A stretch of 44,112 nt of DNA from an uncultured Pelagibacteraceae bacterium (GCA_902542855.1 CACBWE010000006.1:1-44112), one strand, 5' to 3'; positions 28,183 to 38,425 are shown, counted from the first letter of the stretch. Notes: a model not told the origin generated them from the sequence alone. Numbers and translations are program-made.

Positions 28183-28274
28183 AATTATTTCCCCTCTCAT
28201 TAAATATTTATGTACAAAAATTATACTTAAATTGAATTCGAGAGTCTATCGACTAGTAAAAAAAATTGATAAAT

Positions 28275-29564
28275 TTATTTTGCGAATCCAGTAAGCAGAG
28301 GAATCGTCATAGAAATTGATGGAAAATATGTTATTAAAAATATAACTATAGCTTCTACTGCTAAGAATGGCAATATAGCTTTTGCAATTGTTTCTACTCT
28401 TTCCCCAGAAACAGAAGATGCAACAAATAACACAAGACCCATAGGTGGGGTTGCTAAACCAACAGTTAAATTTACAGACATAATAATTGCAAAATGTACA
28501 GGATGAACTCCAAGCTCAACAAAAACTGGTCCAAGAATTGGCCCCAGAATAATTATAGCTGGACCTGCATCTAAAAACATTCCAACAACAAATAATAAAA
28601 TATTTATAAGAAATAATAATACATAAGGGTTATCAGTTAATCCTAAAACAAAAGCTGCAAGATGCTCAGGTGCATGTGATAAACTTACAACGGTTTTAAA
28701 AGCCATTGCAGCGCCTACTAAAAGAAGAACTACTGACGATACCATTGCTGCTTTTGTCATAACTTTAGGAATATCTTTCCATTTTAATGATTTCAAAACA
28801 AATAGACCGATAAACATTGCATAAGCAGCTGCAACAGCTGATGCTTCTGTTGGAGTAAAAATTCCACCAAGTATACCTCCTAAAATTATCACTGGTGTCA
28901 TTAAAGGAAAAAAAGCTTTAAGAGATGCCTTGCCTCTTTGGCTCCAAGTTTTTTTTTCGGTTACTGCTGGAAAATTATATCTCTTAGCCATAAATTTTAT
29001 TGTGACCATCAAACTAACTCCTACTAAAACACCAGGTACAATTCCTGCTAAAAATAATGCTGCAACACTCTCACCCATTACATACGCATAAATAATCATT
29101 ATCCCTGAGGGTGGAATTATGGGTCCAATAACAGAGCTAGCTGCAGTAATGGCTGCTGCAAATTTTTTTGTATATCCCTGTTTTTCCATTGCAGGAATAA
29201 GCATTGATCCAATTGCCGAAGTGTCAGCTACAGCTGAACCTGATAAACCAGCAAACAACATTGAAGTCAGCACATTGACATGAGCTAATCCACCTTTTAA
29301 ATGACCCATCATTGCCTGACTAAACTCAACAAGACGATGGGTTATTCCTCCTCTGTTCATTAATTCCCCTGCTAACATAAAAAATGGAATTGCCATCAAA
29401 GGGAAGCTATCTATTCCATTATAAATATTTCTATAAAGCATAGCTCCATCTCTAGCTTGATCATTTAACCAAAGTAAAATTCCTGGTGCTGCTAACAAAC
29501 CAAAAAATACTGGTAAACCAATTAACAAAAATATTAAAAAAAGAGGGAGAAACCAAACTAACAT
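28275..29564 (-). CDS. dctM: TRAP transporter large permease DctM
   Basis: MAIPFFMLAGELMNRGGIT, FAGLSGSAVADTSAIGSMLIP, IIPPSGIMIIYAYV. Confidence 0.95.
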   Translation of the reverse strand: MLVWFLPLFLIFLLIGLPVFFGLLAAPGILLWLNDQARDGAMLYRNIYNGIDSFPLMAIPFFMLAGELMNRGGITHRLVEFSQAMMGHLKGGLAHVNVLTSMLFAGLSGSAVADTSAIGSMLIPAMEKQGYTKKFAAAITAASSVIGPIIPPSGIMIIYAYVMGESVAALFLAGIVPGVLVGVSLMVTIKFMAKRYNFPAVTEKKTWSQRGKASLKAFFPLMTPVIILGGILGGIFTPTEASAVAAAYAMFIGLFVLKSLKWKDIPKVMTKAAMVSSVVLLLVGAAMAFKTVVSLSHAPEHLAAFVLGLTDNPYVLLFLINILLFVVGMFLDAGPAIIILGPILGPVFVELGVHPVHFAIIMSVNLTVGLATPPMGLVLFVASSVSGERVETIAKAILPFLAVEAIVIFLITYFPSISMTIPLLTGFAK

Positions 29565-30160
29565 TATTGTGTCTCCAGCTTTTGTTTATCGTTGTCTTCG
29601 GGTAAGTCTAACTTTGTAAAATTAGTAAGAATATTTCTTAAAATTAATTCTATGTTCACAGATATTAAAAAAATAATCCCTACTGGTAAGGACATATACA
29701 TCCAAGCTAATTTAATTGGTTCTGCTTTTCCTCCAATCAAATGAAAAGGAATCTTTATCGAAGAGGAATTAAATATCCATCCAGCGTTAATATGTTTAAA
29801 ACCTAACTCTAGACCTATAACTAATACAAAAAGAGATACTATTAGTAAAAATAAAGCTAATAATGTAGAGATCAGTTTTGGCAAAAATCTTTCCAATAAA
29901 TCAATAGAAACAAATCCACCCCATCTATATGCAGAGGGTGCAATCAATCCTGTCATCCATAACATCAAAAATCTTGCGACCTCATCAGGCCATGGCAACG
30001 CATTATTTAATACATATCTAAAAAATACTTGTATTAAGATAACAATCACCATCAAAAGTATTGCTATCCATGCAAACTGTCTGCCAATTCTTAAAAAAAA
30101 AGTATTTATTTTCTCGAGGATATTAAAAAAAGACAGGAGAATATTAATTGTCAAATTCAC
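29564..30160 (-). CDS. dctQ: TRAP transporter small permease DctQ
   Basis: 4-TM small protein, VFFRYVLNNALPWPDEVARFLMLWM signature. Confidence 0.93.
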   Translation of the reverse strand: MNLTINILLSFFNILEKINTFFLRIGRQFAWIAILLMVIVILIQVFFRYVLNNALPWPDEVARFLMLWMTGLIAPSAYRWGGFVSIDLLERFLPKLISTLLALFLLIVSLFVLVIGLELGFKHINAGWIFNSSSIKIPFHLIGGKAEPIKLAWMYMSLPVGIIFLISVNIELILRNILTNFTKLDLPEDNDKQKLETQ

Positions 30161-30271
30161 AGCTAAATTTATTTTAATTATTTAATAAATACAACTTTAA
30201 TCAAAAAAGTAATTTACTTTATAGAATAATTCTCGTATTAAAAACGCTCTCTAAAAAAGTGACATATAATT

Positions 30272-31237
30272 ATGGGTAGTAAAAAAAAGATATTAATTAT
30301 TCAAAAAGTCCATGAAAAAGGTATGGAATTAATTAATAACCATCCTAATTATGATGTAGAAGTAACTGACGATACCTCTATAGAAAATTTAAAATCAAAA
30401 TTAAAAGATTGTGATGGCGCTTCAATAAGAATAGCAAAACTTCCAGGTGAAACATTTGAAGGAGCAAAAAATTTAAAAATCATTTCAAGACATGGTGTTG
30501 GTTATGACAATATTGATTTAAAAAAAGCAAAGGAAAAAGATATAAAAATAGCAATAACAGCTAACGCTAATGCTGTTACAGTTGCAGAACATGTAATGTT
30601 TGTTTTGTTAAATATTGCAAAAAGAAAAGACTTATTTGATAAAACAGTAAGAGACGGAAATTTTAAAGACAGAAATAAATTACCAAAAACTATAGAAGTA
30701 TGGAAAAAAAATTTTTTGATAATGGGTTTTGGAAGAATAGGAAAGGCACTAATAAAAAGATGTTTGGGCTTTGAAATGAATGTCTTTGTTTATGATCCAT
30801 TTGTAGACAAGGATAAAATTGAAGAGTTGGGTGGAATAAAAGTAGAAGATCTAGCTGAAGCAGTAAAAACAATGGATGTTATTTCGCTACATATGCCTTT
30901 GACGGATAAAACCGAAAATTTAATTAATTATAACTTATTAAAAACAATGAAAAAAACCTGTATTATTATTAATGCAGCAAGAGGTGGCATTATCCACGAA
31001 GAAGATCTTGATAAGGCGCTCAATGAAAATTTAATTTTTGGTGCCGGTATTGATGTATTTAAAAAAGAACCTCCTGATGACAATAATCCACTTCTTAAAA
31101 ATGAAAAAGTTTACTTAAGTCCACATACTGCAGCCTTTACCGATGAATGCATGACAAGAATGGGTAAAGAGACAATTCAAAATATTATCGATTTTTTTGA
31201 TGAAAAATTAGAAAGATCTAAGATCGTAAAATTATAA
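30272..31237 (+). CDS. D-3-phosphoglycerate dehydrogenase-like 2-hydroxyacid dehydrogenase
   Basis: SRHGVGYDNID, MGFGRIGKALIKR, INAARGGIIHE, DVFKKEPP, SPHTAAFT. Confidence 0.9.
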   Translation: MGSKKKILIIQKVHEKGMELINNHPNYDVEVTDDTSIENLKSKLKDCDGASIRIAKLPGETFEGAKNLKIISRHGVGYDNIDLKKAKEKDIKIAITANANAVTVAEHVMFVLLNIAKRKDLFDKTVRDGNFKDRNKLPKTIEVWKKNFLIMGFGRIGKALIKRCLGFEMNVFVYDPFVDKDKIEELGGIKVEDLAEAVKTMDVISLHMPLTDKTENLINYNLLKTMKKTCIIINAARGGIIHEEDLDKALNENLIFGAGIDVFKKEPPDDNNPLLKNEKVYLSPHTAAFTDECMTRMGKETIQNIIDFFDEKLERSKIVKL

Positions 31238-31321
31238 TATAGAAATATTTTTAAAAAATTTAATTTTAAATCGATTTGAATTGCTCCTAAGATTGTTGAA
31301 CTAACTATTATTTATAGATGA

Positions 31322-32224
31322 TCAGTTATTATAGATATCAATGTTACTATTATTTAAAGTTTCAGTTAAATACTTATATCCTATTTTTGCATATTCAAAT
31401 GGGTTTGCTTTGGCTGGATCTTGTTCTGCTTCTACAACTAACCATCCTGAATAATTTTTTTCTTTCAATACGTCAAACAATGGCTTGTAATCAATGCATC
31501 CATCACCTGGGACTGTAAATGCACCTTCTAAAAATGCACCTCTAAAACTTAAGTCTTCTTTTAAAGATTTTTCTAAGACACTTTTTCTAATATCCTTACA
31601 ATGCATATGAATTAATCTTTCGCTAAAATCATTTAATATTTTTAAAGAATCTCCCTGAGCAAATAACATGTGACCAGTGTCTAATGTAAGTTTTACACTA
31701 TCATGCGTGTTTTCAAGTAATCTTATTGTATCCTCTTCAGTCTCTATTATCGTACCCATATGATGATGATAAGCAAGTGGCATACCTTCATCTTCGAGAT
31801 ATTTTCCCATTTCTGAAATTTTTTTATAATATTTCTTAGACTCATCAAGATCCATTTGAGGTCTTGTAGATAATTTTCGATCTGGGTCTCCTTGAATTGA
31901 ACCAGAAACTTCGGCAAAAACGATACAGGGGGCATTACAATCTTTGAAAAGTTTAAGTTGATCTTGAATAACTTTTTTTTCTTCATTCACATTATTTGTT
32001 CTTAAATTAGCGCCATACCAACCTGAACAAAGATTTAAATTAAATTCATTAAGTTTAGGAATTAATTCCTTTGATTTTTTTGGGAATTTACCACCAGACT
32101 CAATTCCAATAAATCCTGCCTGACTAGCTTCAGACAAACACTGCTCTAGAGATGTGTCTCCACCCAATTCAGGCATATCATCATTACTCCATGCAATTGG
32201 TGCTATTCCTAATTTTACTGACAT
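31322..32224 (-). CDS. iolE: Inosose dehydratase IolE-like (xylose-isomerase-like TIM barrel)
   Basis: GIAPIAWSNDDMPELGGDTSLEQCLSEASQAGFIGIESGGKFPK; LAYHHHMGTIIET; LTLDTGHMLFAQG; HCKDIR. Confidence 0.9.
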   Translation of the reverse strand: MSVKLGIAPIAWSNDDMPELGGDTSLEQCLSEASQAGFIGIESGGKFPKKSKELIPKLNEFNLNLCSGWYGANLRTNNVNEEKKVIQDQLKLFKDCNAPCIVFAEVSGSIQGDPDRKLSTRPQMDLDESKKYYKKISEMGKYLEDEGMPLAYHHHMGTIIETEEDTIRLLENTHDSVKLTLDTGHMLFAQGDSLKILNDFSERLIHMHCKDIRKSVLEKSLKEDLSFRGAFLEGAFTVPGDGCIDYKPLFDVLKEKNYSGWLVVEAEQDPAKANPFEYAKIGYKYLTETLNNSNIDIYNN

Positions 32225-32351
32225 ACAAAATTTAAAACACTTTTAAATGATGATATCTTTTGCATCAAGAAAATTATATTTTCAATTGATGCTTAATTAA
32301 TAATAAAAAAATGTTTCTTGATTTTATTTTTTAATTCTGTTCTATTTTATT

Positions 32352-33353
32352 ATGATTAACTTTTCTTTGATGGGTGCTGGACGAATTGGAAAAATGCATG
32401 CTAAATTTATAGCAACACATCCAAAAGCAAAATTAAAATACATATATGACATTAATTCTGAGTTTGCTAAAGAAGTAGCAAAGTCAACAAATTGCTCAAT
32501 AGTATCTTCACCAGAGGAGGCAATTAATGCAGATGATATTGATGCAGTTCTTATAGCGTCTGCTACTCCAACCCATACTCAATTTATTACAATGGCAGCA
32601 AAAGCAGGAAAAGCAATTTTTTGTGAAAAGCCAATTGATTTAGATATCAATAAAGTGAATGAGTGCATGAAAAATATTAAAGGATCAAACGTTCCTATTC
32701 AAATTGGCTTTAATAGAAGGTTTGATGCCAGTCATTCAAAGGCACAACAAGCAAGGGTAAAAAAAGAAATTGGTGAATTGGAAATGGTTGTTATTACGAG
32801 TAGAGATCCTGAGCCTCCTGGAATTGATTATTTAAAAGCTGCTGGAGGATTTTTTAGAGATACTACGATTCATGATTTTGATTTAACTAGATTTATATTA
32901 GGAAATGATCCTGTAGTTCAAGTATCAGCATTTGGGGGTGCATTATTTGATAAAAATTCACAACAAGTAAAAGATCTGGATACCGCTATGTTTATTTTAA
33001 AATCAAAAAATGGTGTTTTAATTCATATTAACAACTCACGACGAGCAGTTTACGGATATGATCAAAGAGTTGAAGTATTTGGTAGTAAAGGAATGGTAAT
33101 TTCTAATAATCAAACTCCTACTTCTTTGGAAAGATACACGGGTACATCAACAAATGAAAAAGAACCTATACATTTCTTTTTTATTGAGAGATATGAGCAA
33201 GCTTACAGAGATCAATTTAATGAGTTTGTAAAATGCATTGAAAATAAAACAAAACCATTAGTAGGATTTGAGGATGGAAGAAACGCTTTAATAATAGCTA
33301 ATGCAGCATATGAATCCTTTGAAAGTGGTAAAGTAATAGATATAAAATTTTAA
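32352..33353 (+). CDS. iolG: Inositol 2-dehydrogenase (Gfo/Idh/MocA family)
   Basis: MGAGRIGKMHAKFI, FCEKPIDLD, QIGFNRRFDASH, GGFFRDTTIHDFDLTRFI. Confidence 0.88.
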   Translation: MINFSLMGAGRIGKMHAKFIATHPKAKLKYIYDINSEFAKEVAKSTNCSIVSSPEEAINADDIDAVLIASATPTHTQFITMAAKAGKAIFCEKPIDLDINKVNECMKNIKGSNVPIQIGFNRRFDASHSKAQQARVKKEIGELEMVVITSRDPEPPGIDYLKAAGGFFRDTTIHDFDLTRFILGNDPVVQVSAFGGALFDKNSQQVKDLDTAMFILKSKNGVLIHINNSRRAVYGYDQRVEVFGSKGMVISNNQTPTSLERYTGTSTNEKEPIHFFFIERYEQAYRDQFNEFVKCIENKTKPLVGFEDGRNALIIANAAYESFESGKVIDIKF

Positions 33354-33354
33354 C

Positions 33355-34209
33355 ATGTCTAATAAATATATATCTGAACAATCTAACCAATTTAAAAATA
33401 AGATAATAATTGTAACAGGAAGCACCCAAGGAAGTGGAGCTGAGACTGCAAAATTACTAGCAAATAGAGGCGCTAAGGGAATAACTATTTGTGGAAGAAA
33501 TAATGAAAAAGGAAACAAGGTAAAATCTGAAATAGAAAGCATGGGTGCAGAATGCTTATACGTTCAAGCAGATTTAGAAAAACTTGAAGACTGTAAAAAA
33601 ATAGTTTCTGAAACTGATAAAAAATTTAATACGGTAGATTCTTTTATAAATGTTGCCGCTTTTACTGAGAGAGGAACTATCTTAAGCACAACAGAGGAAA
33701 ATTATGATAAAAATTTTAATGTAAATGTAAAAGCTCCTCTTTTTATGATGCAAGACGTTATAAAAATAATGATTAGAGATAAAAAAAAAGGAACTATAGC
33801 TCATATTTTATCAATGGCTGGATATAGTGGTATGCCTTTCTTAACTGCTTACAGCTCCTCTAAAGCAGCATTAGCAGTAATGATTAAAAATGTTGCAAAT
33901 TCAGTTTCTGGTCATCAAATAAGAGTGAATGGTGTAAATCTAGGATGGACAGATACACCAGCAGAAACCGTAATTCAGAAAAAATTTCACAACGCAGATG
34001 ATAATTGGTTAAAAAAAGCTGAGTCAAAAGTTCCTTTTAAAAGATTAAACAAACCTTTAGATGTTGCTAAGATTTTGGCTTTCTTGTGCTCAGATGAGTC
34101 AGGAATTATGACTGGTAGCATTGTTGATTTTGATCAAACAGTTGCTGGATGGCATTCTTATTCAGCATATGACACAAAGGTATTAGACGATAGTATTTTA
34201 GGTGAGTGA
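33355..34209 (+). CDS. SDR-family oxidoreductase
   Basis: TGSTQGSG, NVAA, S...YSSSK motifs. Confidence 0.88.
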   Translation: MSNKYISEQSNQFKNKIIIVTGSTQGSGAETAKLLANRGAKGITICGRNNEKGNKVKSEIESMGAECLYVQADLEKLEDCKKIVSETDKKFNTVDSFINVAAFTERGTILSTTEENYDKNFNVNVKAPLFMMQDVIKIMIRDKKKGTIAHILSMAGYSGMPFLTAYSSSKAALAVMIKNVANSVSGHQIRVNGVNLGWTDTPAETVIQKKFHNADDNWLKKAESKVPFKRLNKPLDVAKILAFLCSDESGIMTGSIVDFDQTVAGWHSYSAYDTKVLDDSILGE

Positions 34210-34227
34210 AACTAGAAAAATTAACTT

Positions 34228-35190
34228 ATGAAAAAAAATAAAATCAAAGATACTGGTTTGGAAGTTACAGAATTAAGTTTTGGAACATCCTCTCTGGGAA
34301 GTATGCCAGATACTTATGGTTATGAAGTACCAGAGCAAAGAGCTCAGGAAACGTTAAAAAGATTTTTTCAAGGTCCAGTAAATATGCTTGATACTTCAAG
34401 AAATTATGCAATGGGAGAAAGTGAAAAAAGGATTGGAATTGCAATAAAGGAAAATGGAGGTTGGCCAGAAAATTTTATCTTATCAACAAAAATTGATAGA
34501 AACATGGAAACGCTAGTTCTTGATAAAAAAAGAACAAGAGAATCTATTGAAGAAAGTTTAAAAACTTTAAATGTAGATTCTGTTGATATTTTATTTCTTC
34601 ATGATCCAGAATACGTAAAAGATGTAAATGATGTCACTAAAAAAGATGGTGCATTGGATGAGTTATTTAAAATAAAAGAAGAGGGCTTGGCTAAAGCAGT
34701 TGGTTTAGCTATGGGAAAAATAAATGTAATGTTTCCTATTTTAAAAAATTGGGACTTTGATGTGATAATTAATCATAACAGATATACTTTATTAAATAGA
34801 GAAGCGGATGAGATGTATAGCTATGCTCACAGTAAAAATATATCTATTTTTAATGCTGCTCCTTATGCTGGTGGTGTTTTAGCAAAAGGTCCAAGTAACT
34901 TTAAAAAAATAACTTATCAAGATGTTACAGAAGAAAAACTTGCACCTGCTAAAGAAATAGAAAAAGTTTGTAAAAAATATAATGTTGAAATGGGCGCAGC
35001 TGCTTTACAGTTTTCAATGAAAGATAAGAGAATCACCTCTACTATATGCGGTGTTACTAGTGTTCAGAGTATTGAAAAAAACCTGTCATGGGCTCAAACA
35101 AGAATCCCAGATAAATTTTGGAACGAACTTTTAAAATTACCTTTCTCAACAAAAGATCCAGAATCTGAAAGAATATTTACACCTGGTTAA
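34228..35190 (+). CDS. Aldo/keto reductase (sugar dehydrogenase-like)
   Basis: MLDTSRNYAMGESEKRIG, STKIDR, VDSVDILFLHDPE, ICGVTSVQSIEKN. Confidence 0.9.
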   Translation: MKKNKIKDTGLEVTELSFGTSSLGSMPDTYGYEVPEQRAQETLKRFFQGPVNMLDTSRNYAMGESEKRIGIAIKENGGWPENFILSTKIDRNMETLVLDKKRTRESIEESLKTLNVDSVDILFLHDPEYVKDVNDVTKKDGALDELFKIKEEGLAKAVGLAMGKINVMFPILKNWDFDVIINHNRYTLLNREADEMYSYAHSKNISIFNAAPYAGGVLAKGPSNFKKITYQDVTEEKLAPAKEIEKVCKKYNVEMGAAALQFSMKDKRITSTICGVTSVQSIEKNLSWAQTRIPDKFWNELLKLPFSTKDPESERIFTPG

Positions 35191-35330
35191 ATTTTAAAAG
35201 ATTTATGAATAAGATAATTGTATATTTATTTTGTTAATTTAATAATCAACGATTACTGGGGATAATTTTTAATTGTAATCAATTTTAAAAATACATAATC
35301 TATAAAGCATAAATTAAAAAAGGAGCATAA

Positions 35331-36575
35331 ATGAAAAAGGTTATTATCTCATTAATAATGATGTTTGGAATAATCTCTTCAACTTCATTCGCTGGTACTT
35401 TAGTGATAAACACAGATACATCTGATGCAGCACCTAAAGAAGCTTTTGAATATATTATTAAAAAATTTGAAGAAGAAAACCCAGACGTCACAGTAAAATG
35501 GAATGTTTTTGACCATGAAGGTTACAAACAATCCATAAGAAATTTTTTAAACACTGATCCACCTGATGTTGCAAACTGGTATGCTGGAAATAGAATGCTA
35601 CCATTTGTAAGAGCAGGTTTGTTTGAAGATGTCTCTGATATTTGGAAAGACTCAGGTTGGGTAGACGGAAACCTCTCTGAAAATATGGAGCATGCTAAAA
35701 AATCAATGACTATTGGTGGTAAGCAATGGGGCATTCCTTACACTTATTATCAGTGGGGGGTGTATTACAGGAAAGATTTATTTACAGCTAATGGAATATC
35801 TGTACCAACTACATGGGATGATTTTGTAGCTGCATGCGCTACGTTAAAAGCTGCAGGTATTACACCTATTACAATTGGATCAAAGTATCTTTGGACAACA
35901 GCCGGTGTTTTTGATTATTTAAATCTTAGAACAAATGGCTATGAGTTTCATATGGATTTAACACTAGGTAAGGTTCCTTACACAGACCCAAAAGTGCAAG
36001 CGGTATTTGATAAATGGGATGAGCTTGTGAAGCCTGGTTACTTCTTAGAAAATCATGCGGCACTTAGTTGGCAAGAAGCTTTAACTCCTATGGTGAACGG
36101 TGAAGCAGCAATGTATGTAATGGGTAACTTTGCTGTTGCTCCTTTAAAAGAGGCTGGCTTAAGAGACTCTAATTTGGGTTTCTTCCAGTTCCCTGAAATC
36201 ACACCAGGTATCCCAATGGCTGAAGAAGCACCTACGGATACTGTGCATATACCTTCTAAAGCTAAAAATAAAACTGATGCTAAGCGTTTCTTAATATTTA
36301 TGTCTAGAGCAGATGTGCAAGAAGAGATCAATAAAATATTAGGTCAGCTTCCTATTAACAAAAACTCAAGTGTTAAAAAAGGAGACCCTTTCTTAGCGGC
36401 AGGATTAAATATGCTAAATAATGCTTATGCAATGGCTCAATTTTACGATAGAGACGCTCCAGCTCAAATGGCATCAGAGGGTATGAAAGGCTTTCAAGAA
36501 TATATGTCTAATCCTGACAGAAGACAAAAAATCTTAGAAAGATTAGAAAAAGTACGTCAAAGAGTTTATAAATAA
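35331..36575 (+). CDS. Carbohydrate ABC transporter substrate-binding protein (MalE/UgpB-type, family 1)
   Basis: Signal peptide; FEEENPDVTVKWNVFDHEGYKQSIRNFLNTDPPDVANWYAGNR; PYTYYQWGVYYRKDLF. Confidence 0.93.
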   Translation: MKKVIISLIMMFGIISSTSFAGTLVINTDTSDAAPKEAFEYIIKKFEEENPDVTVKWNVFDHEGYKQSIRNFLNTDPPDVANWYAGNRMLPFVRAGLFEDVSDIWKDSGWVDGNLSENMEHAKKSMTIGGKQWGIPYTYYQWGVYYRKDLFTANGISVPTTWDDFVAACATLKAAGITPITIGSKYLWTTAGVFDYLNLRTNGYEFHMDLTLGKVPYTDPKVQAVFDKWDELVKPGYFLENHAALSWQEALTPMVNGEAAMYVMGNFAVAPLKEAGLRDSNLGFFQFPEITPGIPMAEEAPTDTVHIPSKAKNKTDAKRFLIFMSRADVQEEINKILGQLPINKNSSVKKGDPFLAAGLNMLNNAYAMAQFYDRDAPAQMASEGMKGFQEYMSNPDRRQKILERLEKVRQRVYK

Positions 36576-36583
36576 ACTTTTAA

Positions 36584-36617
36584 TTTAACTGTGGGGCTTA
36601 ATAGCCCCTCAGTTAAA
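36584..36617 (+). other. RNA hairpin between SBP and permease genes (putative 3'-end stabiliser/attenuator)
   Basis: TTTAACTG-T-GGGGCT-TAAT-AGCCCC-T-CAGTTAAA; long near-perfect stem, no clear U tract. Confidence 0.75.
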
Positions 36618-36651
36618 AATTAGATTTCATCAATTTGTAAAATAAAATTAT

Positions 36652-37572
36652 ATGGAACTAAATAATTCAAAACCAAAAAGAATTACTTGGTGGCAAAAAA
36701 ATCAAATTAAAATTAGCCCATGGATTTTTCTAGCTCCAGGATTAATATTTTTTTTTATTTACGTAATAGCCCCAATATTTGTGTCTATTGGTATTTCTTT
36801 TTATCAATGGGATGGATTATCTCCATCTATATATGTTGGTCTTCAAAATTACATTGAACTTTTAGATGATGAATATTTTTACATTTCACTTTGGAATAAT
36901 CTTAAATGGTTAATATTTTTTATGTTGGCAGTTCCTATTGGCTTAGGACTAGCAATATTTTTAAACCAAATTGTTTTTGGAATTAGATTAATAAAATCTC
37001 TATTTTTTTTTCCATTTGTAATTTCTCAAGTAGTAATTGGTCTTATTTTTACTTGGTTTTACCAACCAAATTATGGGGTTATTGCACCCTTTCTAGATTT
37101 AATTGGATTAGAAGGATTTTCAATTCTTGCAAATGAAAACAGTGCTACTTATGGGATAATATTTGCAGGTCTATATCCACAAATTGCTTATTGTTTAATT
37201 TTATATTTAACAGGACTTAACAATATTAACCCTGAACAAATTGAGGCTGGAAGAATGGATGGCGCCAAAGGATTTCATTTATTTTGGAATATAGTACTTC
37301 CACAACTAAGACACGCTACCTTTTTAGCAATTGTAGTAACTGTGATTGGTGCGCTTAGAAGTTTTGATATGGTGGCAATAATGACTCAAGGTGGACCTTA
37401 TGGTTATTCAAATGTCTTAGCGTATTACATGTTTGAGCAAGCTTTAAGTGAATACGGTTACAGAATGGGATACGGTTCAGCGATAGCAACTGTTTTATTC
37501 ACAATAATGATGTTTTATATTTTGTTTTTTATATACAGAATGTATCGAAACGAGAGGGAGGATAATAATTAA
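36652..37572 (+). CDS. Carbohydrate ABC transporter permease (MalF-type)
   Basis: EAGRMDGAKGFHLFWNIVLPQLRHA EAA motif. Confidence 0.93.
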   Translation: MELNNSKPKRITWWQKNQIKISPWIFLAPGLIFFFIYVIAPIFVSIGISFYQWDGLSPSIYVGLQNYIELLDDEYFYISLWNNLKWLIFFMLAVPIGLGLAIFLNQIVFGIRLIKSLFFFPFVISQVVIGLIFTWFYQPNYGVIAPFLDLIGLEGFSILANENSATYGIIFAGLYPQIAYCLILYLTGLNNINPEQIEAGRMDGAKGFHLFWNIVLPQLRHATFLAIVVTVIGALRSFDMVAIMTQGGPYGYSNVLAYYMFEQALSEYGYRMGYGSAIATVLFTIMMFYILFFIYRMYRNEREDNN

Positions 37573-38424
37573 ATGTTCCCTACTCCAATTCATCAAAGAC
37601 CAATCGTAAATCAATATATTTATAAAGTATTTTTGCCTATTTCATTAATTATCTGGTTGATACCAATATTTGGTATTTTAATGACATCAATAAGAGGTTT
37701 AGGAGACATTACTGCTGGAAATATGTGGGGAACACCAAGTGAATTTTTACTTTTTTCTAATTTACATGATGTTTTCACTAATACTCCAATGGTTAAATAC
37801 ACTTTAAATAGCTTTAAAGTAACCATACCAACAATGTTAGGAGCAGTTGCTTTGAGCTGTATGACTGGCTTTGCTCTTGCGCGATATAAGTTTAAGACAA
37901 ATTTAATAATATTTTTTATTTTTATAGCTGGAAACTTTGTTCCATTTCAAATTTTAATGATACCGGTCAGAGATCTGACTTTTAAAATTGGTCTTTACAA
38001 TACTATTACAGGATTAGTATTGTTTCATGTAGCTTTTCAAACCGGGTTTTGTACACTTTTTATGAGGAATTTTATTAAAGCCCTACCTCAAGAGCTTATT
38101 GAGGCTGCGAGAATGGATGGGGCATCAGAATTTAAAATATTTTGGAAAATAATATTACCTTTAACTAGACCAGCTATAGCAGCACTGTGTGTATTAATTT
38201 TTACATTTATATGGAACGATTATTTTTGGGCAACTGTATTAATACAAGGTGATCATGCAATGCCAATTACTGCTGGATTAAAATCATTAAATGGTCAATG
38301 GATTACAGCTTATCACTTATTATCAACTGGATCTATTGTTGCTGCGATACCTCCTGTTATTATGTTTTTTTTAATGCAAAAACATTTTATTGCTGGATTA
38401 ACTCTTGGAGCAACTAAAGGATAG
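37573..38424 (+). CDS. Carbohydrate ABC transporter permease (MalG-type)
   Basis: EAARMDGASEFKIFWKIILPLTRPA EAA motif. Confidence 0.93.
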   Translation: MFPTPIHQRPIVNQYIYKVFLPISLIIWLIPIFGILMTSIRGLGDITAGNMWGTPSEFLLFSNLHDVFTNTPMVKYTLNSFKVTIPTMLGAVALSCMTGFALARYKFKTNLIIFFIFIAGNFVPFQILMIPVRDLTFKIGLYNTITGLVLFHVAFQTGFCTLFMRNFIKALPQELIEAARMDGASEFKIFWKIILPLTRPAIAALCVLIFTFIWNDYFWATVLIQGDHAMPITAGLKSLNGQWITAYHLLSTGSIVAAIPPVIMFFLMQKHFIAGLTLGATKG

Positions 38425-38425
38425 T

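Noticed and set aside
38405-38425. TTG start of the GH4 ORF
   Set aside because: Overlaps the permease stop; ATG at 38426 starts at the conserved IKVTFIGAGS motif
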